Part shown: positions 57,188-64,000 of the stretch, piece by piece
How the letters are laid out: each line of letters begins with the position of its first letter
Position numbering within the stretch: the stretch's first letter is position 1
Assembly (NCBI RefSeq): GCF_030053395.1
Contig: NZ_JASGBH010000008.1
Location: 112,580 to 176,579, forward strand
Length of the DNA stretch: 64,000 nucleotides
Direction: 5' to 3'
Origin: Limnohabitans lacus
Lineage (GTDB): Bacteria > Pseudomonadota > Gammaproteobacteria > Burkholderiales > Burkholderiaceae_C
Translations under genes and position numbers: made by a program
Notes under the pieces: model-generated
The model's input: the letters and a program-made list of their open reading frames with translations, nothing else
Told to the model about the DNA's origin: nothing
The model's database searches: none

Positions 57188-58258
57188 TTAAACCTGCGAT
57201 GCCAAAGGCAAATTGAGCAAGAGATTTTGCGGTTTGAGTTTGAGCAGGCCCTGTGCGTTCATGGCCAAGCCCAGATAGACGGGCTTGCCCTGCACATCGG
57301 CGCGCATGTCTTGCGGGTTGTCAAAGCGCAGCTTGAACAGGCTGATGAGTTGCTGCTGGCGCTTGGCGTCCAGCTCGATGCCCTGGTACAGGTCGTTGAG
57401 CAAAGCGGTCGCGGTCACATCCAGCCCCACATGCCAGCGCCAGGCCGGGTCGTCAACTTTTTGCACCGGTTCAATGCTGACTGCCACGCCCAAAAAGTGT
57501 TGCACCCACCGCGCCAAAACGATGGACAGTGACTTGAGGCCTGAACGTGCATTGACCATGCTCAGGATCAAACCGTGCGGCAATTCGTTGTGCAACTCGT
57601 GCGTCAAATCAAGCATGAAAGCGTAGCGGCCCAGGCCTTCGCGCTGCGCGAAATAACGCTCGGCGTTGTCGGGGTGCAGCACCTTCACATCCACCGCCTT
57701 GAGCGGCGCACCGCCTTCGATCAACAGGCGCCCCATCTCGCCCAAACCGCCCGTGGCCTGCAAGGCGTCGAGCGTGTCGCTGTCGCCCGCCAACACGCGG
57801 CCGCCTTCGAGCGTGATGCGCTGGCGCCTGAACAACAACTCGGCCGCACGCCAAACCCAGGCATCGTCGGCGTCCGTCAACAGGTGACTGACGATGGCTT
57901 GCACCACCACATCGATGAACAGCGGGGGCAGCTGGATGTTGCCGCTCTGAATCCAACCCATGTAGGCCGATTCCAGCGAGCCCGCACGCTCGACGTCGTC
58001 CCGAAAGCGCAAGAACAACTCGTAGTTTTCGCGGGCGTCGTCGTCCTTGAAGGCCTGCAGCTTGGCCGGCGCGACCTGCATCAGGGGCGTCTCGAGCAGC
58101 GCCTTGTGCAATCGCTCTTCTTCGCGGCACGATTCGGGCACCAGCGCCATTTCGGGACGCTGCAGCCAAAGCCGCCAATAGTCTGGGCTCGGCACCAACC
58201 AACCCCGCTCGTTGCGCGTCAGGTGTTGGTGCCCGCAGGCCGTCCAGAAGTTGCGCAT
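57188..58258 (-). CDS. DUF6352-like hypothetical protein
   Basis: A 356-residue cytoplasmic protein that I believe belongs to DUF6352, seen in Burkholderiales. MRNFWTACGHQHLTRNERGWLVPSPDYWRLWLQRPE opens it; no catalytic motif is recognised. It begins six bases after the metH stop, so it should be expressed with methionine synthase under the SAH riboswitch. A link to cobalamin or methionine metabolism is inference from position. Confidence 0.7.
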   Translation of the reverse strand: MRNFWTACGHQHLTRNERGWLVPSPDYWRLWLQRPEMALVPESCREEERLHKALLETPLMQVAPAKLQAFKDDDARENYELFLRFRDDVERAGSLESAYMGWIQSGNIQLPPLFIDVVVQAIVSHLLTDADDAWVWRAAELLFRRQRITLEGGRVLAGDSDTLDALQATGGLGEMGRLLIEGGAPLKAVDVKVLHPDNAERYFAQREGLGRYAFMLDLTHELHNELPHGLILSMVNARSGLKSLSIVLARWVQHFLGVAVSIEPVQKVDDPAWRWHVGLDVTATALLNDLYQGIELDAKRQQQLISLFKLRFDNPQDMRADVQGKPVYLGLAMNAQGLLKLKPQNLLLNLPLASQV

Positions 58259-58264
58259 GGTGTT

Positions 58265-61009
58265 TTACAAGTTGGGGGCCAGCAAGCGCTGCAGGTCTTT
58301 GACTTGCACGCCGCTGCGCTGCGCGAGGTCTTTCACCTGGTCGTCACCGACTTTGCCGACGTTGAAATACTGCGCCTCGGGGTGGGCGATGTAGAAACCG
58401 CTCACGCTGGCCGCAGGCGTCATGGCCAGGCTTTCGGTCAGGCCCATGCCAATGTCTTGGCATTGCAGCAAATCGAACATGGCTTGTTTGGCGCTGTGGT
58501 CGGGGCAGGCCGGGTAGCCGGGCGCGGGGCGAATGCCTTGGTATTTTTCGGCAATCAGTTCTTCGTTGCTCAGCGCTTCAGCGGCGGCGTAACCCCACAG
58601 GTCGGTGCGCACTTTTTTGTGCAGGCACTCGGCCAGCGCTTCGGCCAAGCGGTCGGCCAGTGACTTGAGCATGATGGCGCTGTAATCGTCGTGCGCGGCT
58701 TCAAAAGCAGCGGCGCGTTTGTCAGCACCGATGCCTGCCGTGACGGCGAACACGCCGACATGGTCTTGGCCTGTGGGCGCGACAAAGTCGGCCAGGCAAC
58801 GGCTGGGGCGCATGACACCATCGATCAGGTGTTTCTCGGTCTGCTGACGCAAGCCGCGCCAGGTCATGGCGACTTGGCTGCGCGATACATCGGTGTAGAG
58901 CGCGATGTCGTCGTCATTCACGCTGTTGGCCGGGTACAGGCCCAGCACGGCGTTGGCCGTGACCCAGCGCCCGTCGATGATTTTTTGCAGCATGGCCTGG
59001 CCATCGGCATAGACTTTGCGCGCCTGCTCGCCCACCACCTCGTCGTCGAGGATCGCAGGGAAAGGCCCGGCCAAGTCCCAGGTCTGAAAGAAGGGGCCCC
59101 AGTCGATGTATTGCGCGATCTCGGCCAGGTCGTAATTTTTGAACACGCGGCGGCCAATGAACTTGGGTGCAGAGGGCACGCCTTGTGACCAGTCGATCGG
59201 CGTCTTGTTGGCGCGGGCCTGGGCCAGCGTCCACATGGGGGTTTGCTTTTTGTTGGCGTGCTGCTCGCGCACCTTGTCGTAATCGGCGTTCAAGTCGGCG
59301 ATGAATTTGGCCGCTTGCTCAGACAACAAGCCTTGCGCCACACCCACGCTGCGCGAGGCATCGGGCACATAGACCACGGGGCCACTGTAGTTGGGCGCGA
59401 TTTTCACGGCGGTGTGCACGCGGCTGCAGGTGGCGCCGCCAATGAGCAGCGGCATTTGGCGGTCGCGGAAGTACGGGTCTTTTTCCATCTCGGCCGCCAC
59501 GTACTGCATCTCTTCCAAGCTGGGCGTGATCAAGCCCGACAGGCCAATGATGTCGGCGTTTTCTTCTTTGGCCTTGGCCAAAATTTCATGGCAGGGAACC
59601 ATCACGCCCATGTTCACCACTTCAAAGTTGTTGCACTGCAAGACCACGGTGACGATGTTCTTGCCAATGTCGTGCACATCGCCTTTGACGGTGGCGATCA
59701 CGATCTTGCCCTTGGCTTTCACGTCTTCGCCTGCCGCTTCCTTGGCCAGCTTTTCGGCCTCGATGTAGGGCAGCAAATGCGCCACGGCTTGCTTCATCAC
59801 GCGGGCGCTCTTGACCACTTGCGGCAAGAACATCTTGCCCTGGCCGAACAGGTCACCGACCACGTTCATGCCGTCCATCAGCGGGCCTTCGATCACATGC
59901 AGCGGGCGACCGCCCTTGGCCAAAATCTCGCGGTAGGCCTCTTCGGTGTCGTCGCTGATGAAGTCGGTGATGCCATGCACCAGCGAATGACTCAAACGCT
60001 GCGCCACGCCCACAGGCGCATCGGGTGTGCCACGCCAAGCCAGTTTGGTGCTCTCGTCTTTGGCCGCGCCCTTGGCGCTGTCGGCCACTTCGACCAAACG
60101 CTCGCCCGCATCAGGGCGGCGGTTCAGCACCACGTCTTCGACGCGCTCGCGCAGCGTGGGCTCCAGATCGTCGTACACGCCGACCATGCCCGCGTTCACA
60201 ATGCCCATGTCCATGCCCGCTTGGATCGCGTGGTACAGGAACACGGTGTGGATGGCTTCGCGCACCGGGTCGTTGCCGCGGAATGAAAAACTCACGTTGG
60301 ACACGCCGCCCGACACCTTGGCGCCCGGCAGGTTCTGCTTGATCCAGCGCGTGGCCTCGATGAAGTCCACCGCGTAGTTGTTGTGCTCTTCGATGCCGGT
60401 GGCGATCGCAAAAATGTTCGGGTCAAAAATGATGTCTTCGGGCGGGAAGCCGACCTCATCCACCAGCACACGGTAAGCGCGTTCACAAATCTCGATCTTG
60501 CGCTCGTAAGTGTCGGCTTGGCCTTTTTCATCAAACGCCATCACCACAGCCGCTGCGCCGTAGCGCTTGACCAGCTTGGCCTGGCGCTTGAACTCTTCCA
60601 AGCCCTCTTTCATGCTGATCGAGTTGACGATACCCTTGCCCTGGATGCAGCGCAGACCGGCTTCGATCACGGTCCATTTGCTCGAATCCACCATCACCGG
60701 CACGCGGGCGATGTCGGGCTCACCGGCCATCAGGTTCAAAAACCGCACCATGGCCGCTTGGCTGTCGAGCATGGCTTCGTCCATGTTCACGTCGATGACC
60801 TGCGCACCGTTTTCGACCTGCTGACGCGCCACGGCCAAAGCCTGCTCGTACTCGCCGTTCAGGATCATGCGGGCAAAGGCCTTGGAGCCGGTCACGTTGG
60901 TGCGCTCGCCTACGTTGACGAACAGCGAACCGCTGCCGATGGAGACAGGCTCCAGACCGGACAACTTCATGGGGGGAACAGACAGGATTTCAGACGCGAC
61001 AACAGACAC
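58265..61009 (-). CDS. metH: Methionine synthase MetH, C-terminal part
   Basis: A 914-residue cobalamin-dependent methionine synthase lacking the first (homocysteine-zinc) domain. It begins with the folate domain ([17 protein letters not shown]), then the cap and cobalamin domain with DVHDIGKN (His446, the lower cobalt ligand) and the AdoMet activation domain ending [13 protein letters not shown]. In Comamonadaceae MetH is usually split in two genes; the partner is not in this window. ATG 61009 is preceded by an SAH riboswitch. Confidence 0.94.
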   Translation of the reverse strand: MSVVASEILSVPPMKLSGLEPVSIGSGSLFVNVGERTNVTGSKAFARMILNGEYEQALAVARQQVENGAQVIDVNMDEAMLDSQAAMVRFLNLMAGEPDIARVPVMVDSSKWTVIEAGLRCIQGKGIVNSISMKEGLEEFKRQAKLVKRYGAAAVVMAFDEKGQADTYERKIEICERAYRVLVDEVGFPPEDIIFDPNIFAIATGIEEHNNYAVDFIEATRWIKQNLPGAKVSGGVSNVSFSFRGNDPVREAIHTVFLYHAIQAGMDMGIVNAGMVGVYDDLEPTLRERVEDVVLNRRPDAGERLVEVADSAKGAAKDESTKLAWRGTPDAPVGVAQRLSHSLVHGITDFISDDTEEAYREILAKGGRPLHVIEGPLMDGMNVVGDLFGQGKMFLPQVVKSARVMKQAVAHLLPYIEAEKLAKEAAGEDVKAKGKIVIATVKGDVHDIGKNIVTVVLQCNNFEVVNMGVMVPCHEILAKAKEENADIIGLSGLITPSLEEMQYVAAEMEKDPYFRDRQMPLLIGGATCSRVHTAVKIAPNYSGPVVYVPDASRSVGVAQGLLSEQAAKFIADLNADYDKVREQHANKKQTPMWTLAQARANKTPIDWSQGVPSAPKFIGRRVFKNYDLAEIAQYIDWGPFFQTWDLAGPFPAILDDEVVGEQARKVYADGQAMLQKIIDGRWVTANAVLGLYPANSVNDDDIALYTDVSRSQVAMTWRGLRQQTEKHLIDGVMRPSRCLADFVAPTGQDHVGVFAVTAGIGADKRAAAFEAAHDDYSAIMLKSLADRLAEALAECLHKKVRTDLWGYAAAEALSNEELIAEKYQGIRPAPGYPACPDHSAKQAMFDLLQCQDIGMGLTESLAMTPAASVSGFYIAHPEAQYFNVGKVGDDQVKDLAQRSGVQVKDLQRLLAPNL

Positions 61010-61028
61010 AGACTCACCTTGGGGCTAC

Positions 61029-61125
61029 AGGTGAGCGTCGTTGTGCAAAACAATCAGGAATTGAAGGCCCCAAGCCTGACCTGCGGCGCCTGAAAGGCGG
61101 CGGGCTGCAACGCTCCTTGGGAAGG
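61029..61125 (-). promoter_or_regulatory. SAH riboswitch
   Basis: The minus strand upstream of metH contains, in order, AAGGAGCGTTGCAG, then a GGCGCC-containing variable arm, then GTCAGGCTTGG, and finally CAACGACGCTCACC. These match the conserved blocks of the S-adenosylhomocysteine riboswitch (GAGGAGCGCUGCAA, GCCAGGCUCG, AAACGGCGCUCACC) and their order. This element switches metH on when SAH accumulates. It ends about 20 bases before the start codon. Confidence 0.82.
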
Positions 61126-61141
61126 TCAGGATTTTAACCGT

Positions 61142-61744
61142 TCATGCCTTCGGCCCTGAACCAAAGACTCTCTTGAATGTCGTGTGCTTGGCATCCACCC
61201 AAGTCCGGGTCATATCGCCATTCGCTTCCAGCGCCTCGTAAATGGCACGAATCAATGCGTCATCCACCACCTTGGCCGTCCGAAGTTTGGCCAACAACTC
61301 GAAGCCATGCCAGACCTTGATGTCTGGAAAATCCTTCACCAACTCGTGCATGCCCAAGTCATCGGTCACAACAACAGCAAGCTTGACTTGACCAAACGCC
61401 AGCAACCAGCAATCAGCTTCCCCTGGTGGTGACCGCCCAGAAGAAGTGAATCTGTCCAAATCCATCCGAGCCCAACCCAACAAGACGCTTTGCGCGGCTT
61501 CAACTTGCGCCTTTTCAGACGCGGTCAGTCTGACCTGTTTGGCTATCCGCTCCTGCGCATGCTCGGTCTGGTCAAACCACGGATTGCGAAACTGCAGATG
61601 CGGGTTGCGGTGCACCTCGTCTTCGGTGACTTTGAGGATGGTCAGTACATACGGCACCTGCCCGAACTTCAACCCAACAAAGGGCCTGACTCGCTTGGCC
61701 AGCCGAAGGTAAGTATTGGTGTCGAGCAGGACAAGCGTCGTCAA
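61142..61744 (-). CDS. PIN-domain protein (DUF4411-like)
   Basis: A 200-residue PIN-fold nuclease. The acidic residues expected in the active site are Asp8 (LVLLDTNTYL), the aspartate in GEADCWLLAFG and the pair in VVVTDDLGM. PIN proteins of this type are toxins that cut RNA, neutralised by a partner. It overlaps the upstream HTH-peptidase gene by four bases, the arrangement of a toxin-antitoxin pair. A sequence-specific target is unknown. Confidence 0.8.
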   Translation of the reverse strand: MTTLVLLDTNTYLRLAKRVRPFVGLKFGQVPYVLTILKVTEDEVHRNPHLQFRNPWFDQTEHAQERIAKQVRLTASEKAQVEAAQSVLLGWARMDLDRFTSSGRSPPGEADCWLLAFGQVKLAVVVTDDLGMHELVKDFPDIKVWHGFELLAKLRTAKVVDDALIRAIYEALEANGDMTRTWVDAKHTTFKRVFGSGPKA

Positions 61745-62862
61745 TCGACCAACTCCCCATGCAGTGCTATCGCGTCTTGCATGGGTATGTCCATCACCTG
61801 TTGGATATAGCCCGTCCCTGTTTCTTTCTTTTTAATCATCTTCTGCAACGACTCGAAAAACGCACTCTTGAAGGTGTTCTTCGTTGCAGCGATGTATGCC
61901 CCGGGCTCTGCTGGCACGGGTGCAAACAACTCTTCGCTCATGGTTTTGCCACGCTGAATCTGGCGCATCTGATGGATTTGCTCAGCCGTGTGGCGCAGTG
62001 GCGGCAAATCCTGGGAATGGGCATAGCGGTTCACTTCAGAAAACACACTAAACACAGAAATCCCGTATGCCTTGGCTTGCTCCGTCAACACCTTGGCCTC
62101 GGTCGTCTTGTTGCCTGTCCCGGCGTGTCCATAAGTCTTGCTTGCCACCGCCCGAGGGAACAGCAAAGCACCGGCAAAGGCATCGGCGAAGTCTTCGCCA
62201 GCCTCTTTGCCTGCTAAGTCCGGCGTGTACACATGCGCCAGCTCGTGCGCCATCCAGAACTTGAAGTCTTCCTGATGGGTGTCGAGGTTCAAAAAGATGA
62301 ACGTGACATTCTCTTGTGGCAACAAGATATGCAATGCGTTTTTGTGGTTCTGTTTTTGGCCCCACAGCACGGGGGCGACCACTGCGCCATTGGCCCCAAA
62401 TTCACCAATCAGGTCGTGATACGCCACAGCGGCCTCTTCACCCAAACCCAAACGTGCACGGACTTGGCTGACCACCGCCTGCAAAGGCTCGTAATCGGTG
62501 CTGGGTGCCGTCAATTGCAGTCGCAAGGCAGGCATGGGAGGCAAGAAAGGCACCAATGCCTTGAGCAAGGCGCCCATCACCATGGCTTTGTCAATGTGGG
62601 CATCTGTGGTCTTGGCCCCTGCTTTTTTGCGGAACGCGACCACAGGCTGGCCGACCGTGTGGGTTTTGACCAGCTTGTCAAAACCCAGCTGCAAGGTGGT
62701 GGCCAGTTTGAGCAATTTGTCGGGGCGGGGAAAGTCTGAGCCCTTGAGCCAGTTGGTCACCGACTGCGCCGTGACCCCCAGCGCTTCGGCCAGGTCTTTT
62801 TGCTTCCACCCACGCGCTTGCAGTGATTGCTTGATGTTTTCGCTGTGGATAACTTTGTGCAT
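61741..62862 (-). CDS. XRE/ImmA-IrrE fusion protein
   Basis: A 373-residue protein with an XRE helix-turn-helix at residues about 5-60 (ENIKQSLQARGWKQKDLAEALGVTAQSVTNWLKG) and an ImmA/IrrE metallopeptidase with HELAH at 206-210. Such Xre-COG2856 proteins often partner a toxin. It precedes and overlaps the PIN gene, so it is probably the antitoxin and autoregulator. The start is uncertain: ATG 62862 was preferred, with alternative ATG 62880 and GTG 62883. Confidence 0.82.
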   Translation of the reverse strand: MHKVIHSENIKQSLQARGWKQKDLAEALGVTAQSVTNWLKGSDFPRPDKLLKLATTLQLGFDKLVKTHTVGQPVVAFRKKAGAKTTDAHIDKAMVMGALLKALVPFLPPMPALRLQLTAPSTDYEPLQAVVSQVRARLGLGEEAAVAYHDLIGEFGANGAVVAPVLWGQKQNHKNALHILLPQENVTFIFLNLDTHQEDFKFWMAHELAHVYTPDLAGKEAGEDFADAFAGALLFPRAVASKTYGHAGTGNKTTEAKVLTEQAKAYGISVFSVFSEVNRYAHSQDLPPLRHTAEQIHQMRQIQRGKTMSEELFAPVPAEPGAYIAATKNTFKSAFFESLQKMIKKKETGTGYIQQVMDIPMQDAIALHGELVD

Positions 62863-62893
62863 AGGCGGGGAATTATGCATCACAAACGCGATA

Positions 62894-62913
62894 AATCAAC
62901 TTTAATCAACTTT
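62894..62913. repeat. Tandem 10-bp direct repeat, candidate operator
   Basis: Two adjacent copies of AATCAACTTT lie 31-51 bases upstream of the HTH-ImmA start, in an AT-rich patch that contains the likely promoter. They would suit binding by the XRE domain for autorepression. Confidence 0.5.
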
Positions 62914-63018
62914 TACTCACGGAAATTTCAATTCCAAAGCCGCCTTCGTTGATGGGGTGTGAAGTGTGGGGCCACATCACCCGTACAAAGTAACCGGCTT
63001 GCTCGGGGTGACGCCACA
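62914..63018. other. Short intergenic region, nothing recognised
   Basis: About 100 bases between the toxin-antitoxin promoter and the stop of the truncated membrane-linked gene. No gene, repeat or clear hairpin was found. Confidence 0.5.
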
Positions 63019-63883
63019 TTAAGGCTGCCCAAACAACTTCCCTTGCCCTTCAGATTGCCGTTTCCCAAAGCGATGCCGTTTGCCTTGGAGAGTCTCTTGC
63101 CCGAGTCCGCCGTCTGATTTCGACAGCACTGTCGTTACTGTGTAGCCTGTGATAACAGCTTCACCAATTTCATCCACTTTTCGGTGAATATTCAGTACGC
63201 ACTCAATAGTGCTCCCGTGTTGAAAACTCACTTTTCCTGTCAAAACATCCGACTTGAATGCTTCATCCCCCATGGCAAAGGTGATGCGTTCACCGAGGTA
63301 CGCGCCCTTCCATTGGTACTTCCCTTCTTTCAATACCGGCGCAATGATTTCTAGCTGTGCAGGGTCAACCACCTCCAGGGGCAGCTTGTCAGTTAGCAAG
63401 ACAAATTTCTGAAAGGCACTTCTTTCCACCCGATGCTCAATGAGGGGGTGATCTGCGCCTTCGGGGATGTCGCCCAGGCTCAACGCCGTTACCTTGTCGT
63501 ATCCCAAAAGTTGCCGATAAAAATTGGACCTGCGGGTCACCACTTTCACATCACCATCAACCAAGCTCGCAACATCACTGACAGACTTATCTTTGATATC
63601 ACCAGTGCCGATTTCGCGCTTTAACTTTTGTATGGCTAACCGTTTCTCTTCAATCGTCAACTTCTGAACCTCTTTGTTCAGCGCATCCATTTCCGGATCA
63701 CTTACCGGAATTCTTGAAAATACCAATGTCACTACCAATGCAAGAAAGGTCAGTTGCTTGTCGTTGTTACCTAGAAAACGCCAGACTTCACGCAGACCGC
63801 CCTCGCGATATGCACTGGACTCCAGCTCGGCAGATAAACCCAAAAGCTGCGCAATTTGTGCAAATGCAGCAAGCGCTCCCTGA
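63019..63883 (-). pseudogene. 5'-truncated hypothetical protein gene
   Basis: The remaining open frame encodes about 288 residues. It has a membrane helix near the new N-terminus (QLTFLALVVTLVFSRIPV), a charged coiled-coil-like stretch (DALNKEVQKLTIEEKRLAIQKLKREI) and a soluble C-terminal domain of unknown family. No normal start codon precedes it: the frame runs into the end of an IS21-type element, where only a TTG inside the IS could start it. The native N-terminus is therefore probably lost. I do not recognise the family. Confidence 0.6.
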
Positions 63884-64000
63884 TGGCCACCCAAATTCCC
63901 CCACTTATGGCCACCTCAAACTCCCCCACCTGAATTGATCGGGGACAGGGTCTCAACGCCGACACCGTCGGCACCTGTGGGCAGGACGCATGTTCCGGCT
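63881..64000. mobile_element. End of an IS21-family-like element (partial)
   Basis: Two related 21-22-base direct repeats, TGGCCACC-CAAATTCCCCCAC (63884-63904) and TGGCCACC-TCAAACTCCCCCAC (63908-63929), are 24 bases apart. Tandem repeated GGCCACC...CCCCCAC blocks at the tip are typical of IS21-family termini bound by IstA. The rest of the element, including istA/istB, lies beyond the right edge, so its orientation and target duplication cannot be seen. Confidence 0.65.

Noticed and set aside
62233..62739. 168-codon plus-strand frame opposite the ImmA gene
   Set aside because: Lies wholly inside a gene with clear HTH and HELAH motifs; no ribosome binding site or domain.

Overview
The window is a GC-rich stretch of betaproteobacterial chromosome, most likely from the order Burkholderiales, family Comamonadaceae (Limnohabitans/Rhodoferax/Polaromonas-like). 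This rests on the fused str-S10 ribosomal order, the long S3 tail, an aspartate-type HemB, a porin-glnK-amtB operon and the style of the proteins; no 16S gene is present, so the genus is inference. It holds about 68 protein genes, no tRNA or rRNA gene and no CRISPR array. Coding density is high and most of the window is ordinary housekeeping DNA. Accessory signals cluster near 31.8-35.7 kb and at the right end.

Layout. 0-2 kb: lipoate operon (DUF493, lipB, lipA). 2-6.3 kb, minus strand: soluble PTS (EIIA-Man, HPr, EI) behind an MFS transporter and a small lipoprotein. 6.4-11.4 kb: family III CoA-transferase, esterase-like hydrolase, TlpA-like lipoprotein, cytochrome c556 and b561, a GNAT enzyme and a peroxiredoxin. 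11.4-21.5 kb, minus strand: rpsL-rpsG-fusA-tuf-rpsJ, then rplC to rpsQ from a consensus promoter of its own, closed by a strong terminator. 21.6-25.4 kb: a DacC-type D,D-carboxypeptidase lacking the KTG lysine, a hydrolase, a 2Fe-2S ferredoxin, a VanZ-like protein and HemJ. 25.4-27.8 kb: a candidate sRNA between divergent hemJ and hemB, then a CorA-type transporter. 27.8-35.5 kb: small-molecule catabolism (dienelactone hydrolase, HCCA isomerase, SDR, MaoC, LysR, mmsA, GMC oxidoreductase) with REP-like palindromes around mmsA. 35.8-40.8 kb: TSUP and DMT transporters, alanine racemase, DedA, glutathione peroxidase. 41-47 kb: a CBA-type heavy-metal efflux operon ending in a PII-like gene. 47-51.4 kb: NhaR-like LysR, glcF, glcE, SMP-30. 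51.5-54.4 kb: porin-glnK-amtB behind a sigma-54 promoter with NtrC-like sites. 54.4-61 kb: comM, an MFS gene, and metH (without its homocysteine domain) under an SAH riboswitch. 61-64 kb: a PIN/ImmA toxin-antitoxin-like pair and a gene cut by an IS21-type element end.

The signals I rate highest are: the roughly 100-nt minus-strand RNA at 25408-25508 with a C/U-rich anti-Shine-Dalgarno loop; a recurring layout in which a -10 box lies 5-8 bases before the start codon, suggesting leaderless mRNAs; inverted GTAG-type REP pairs; the overlap of the dacC terminator with the str promoter; and the PII-like protein tied to metal efflux. All functional statements are homology reasoning from memory; no database search was run.
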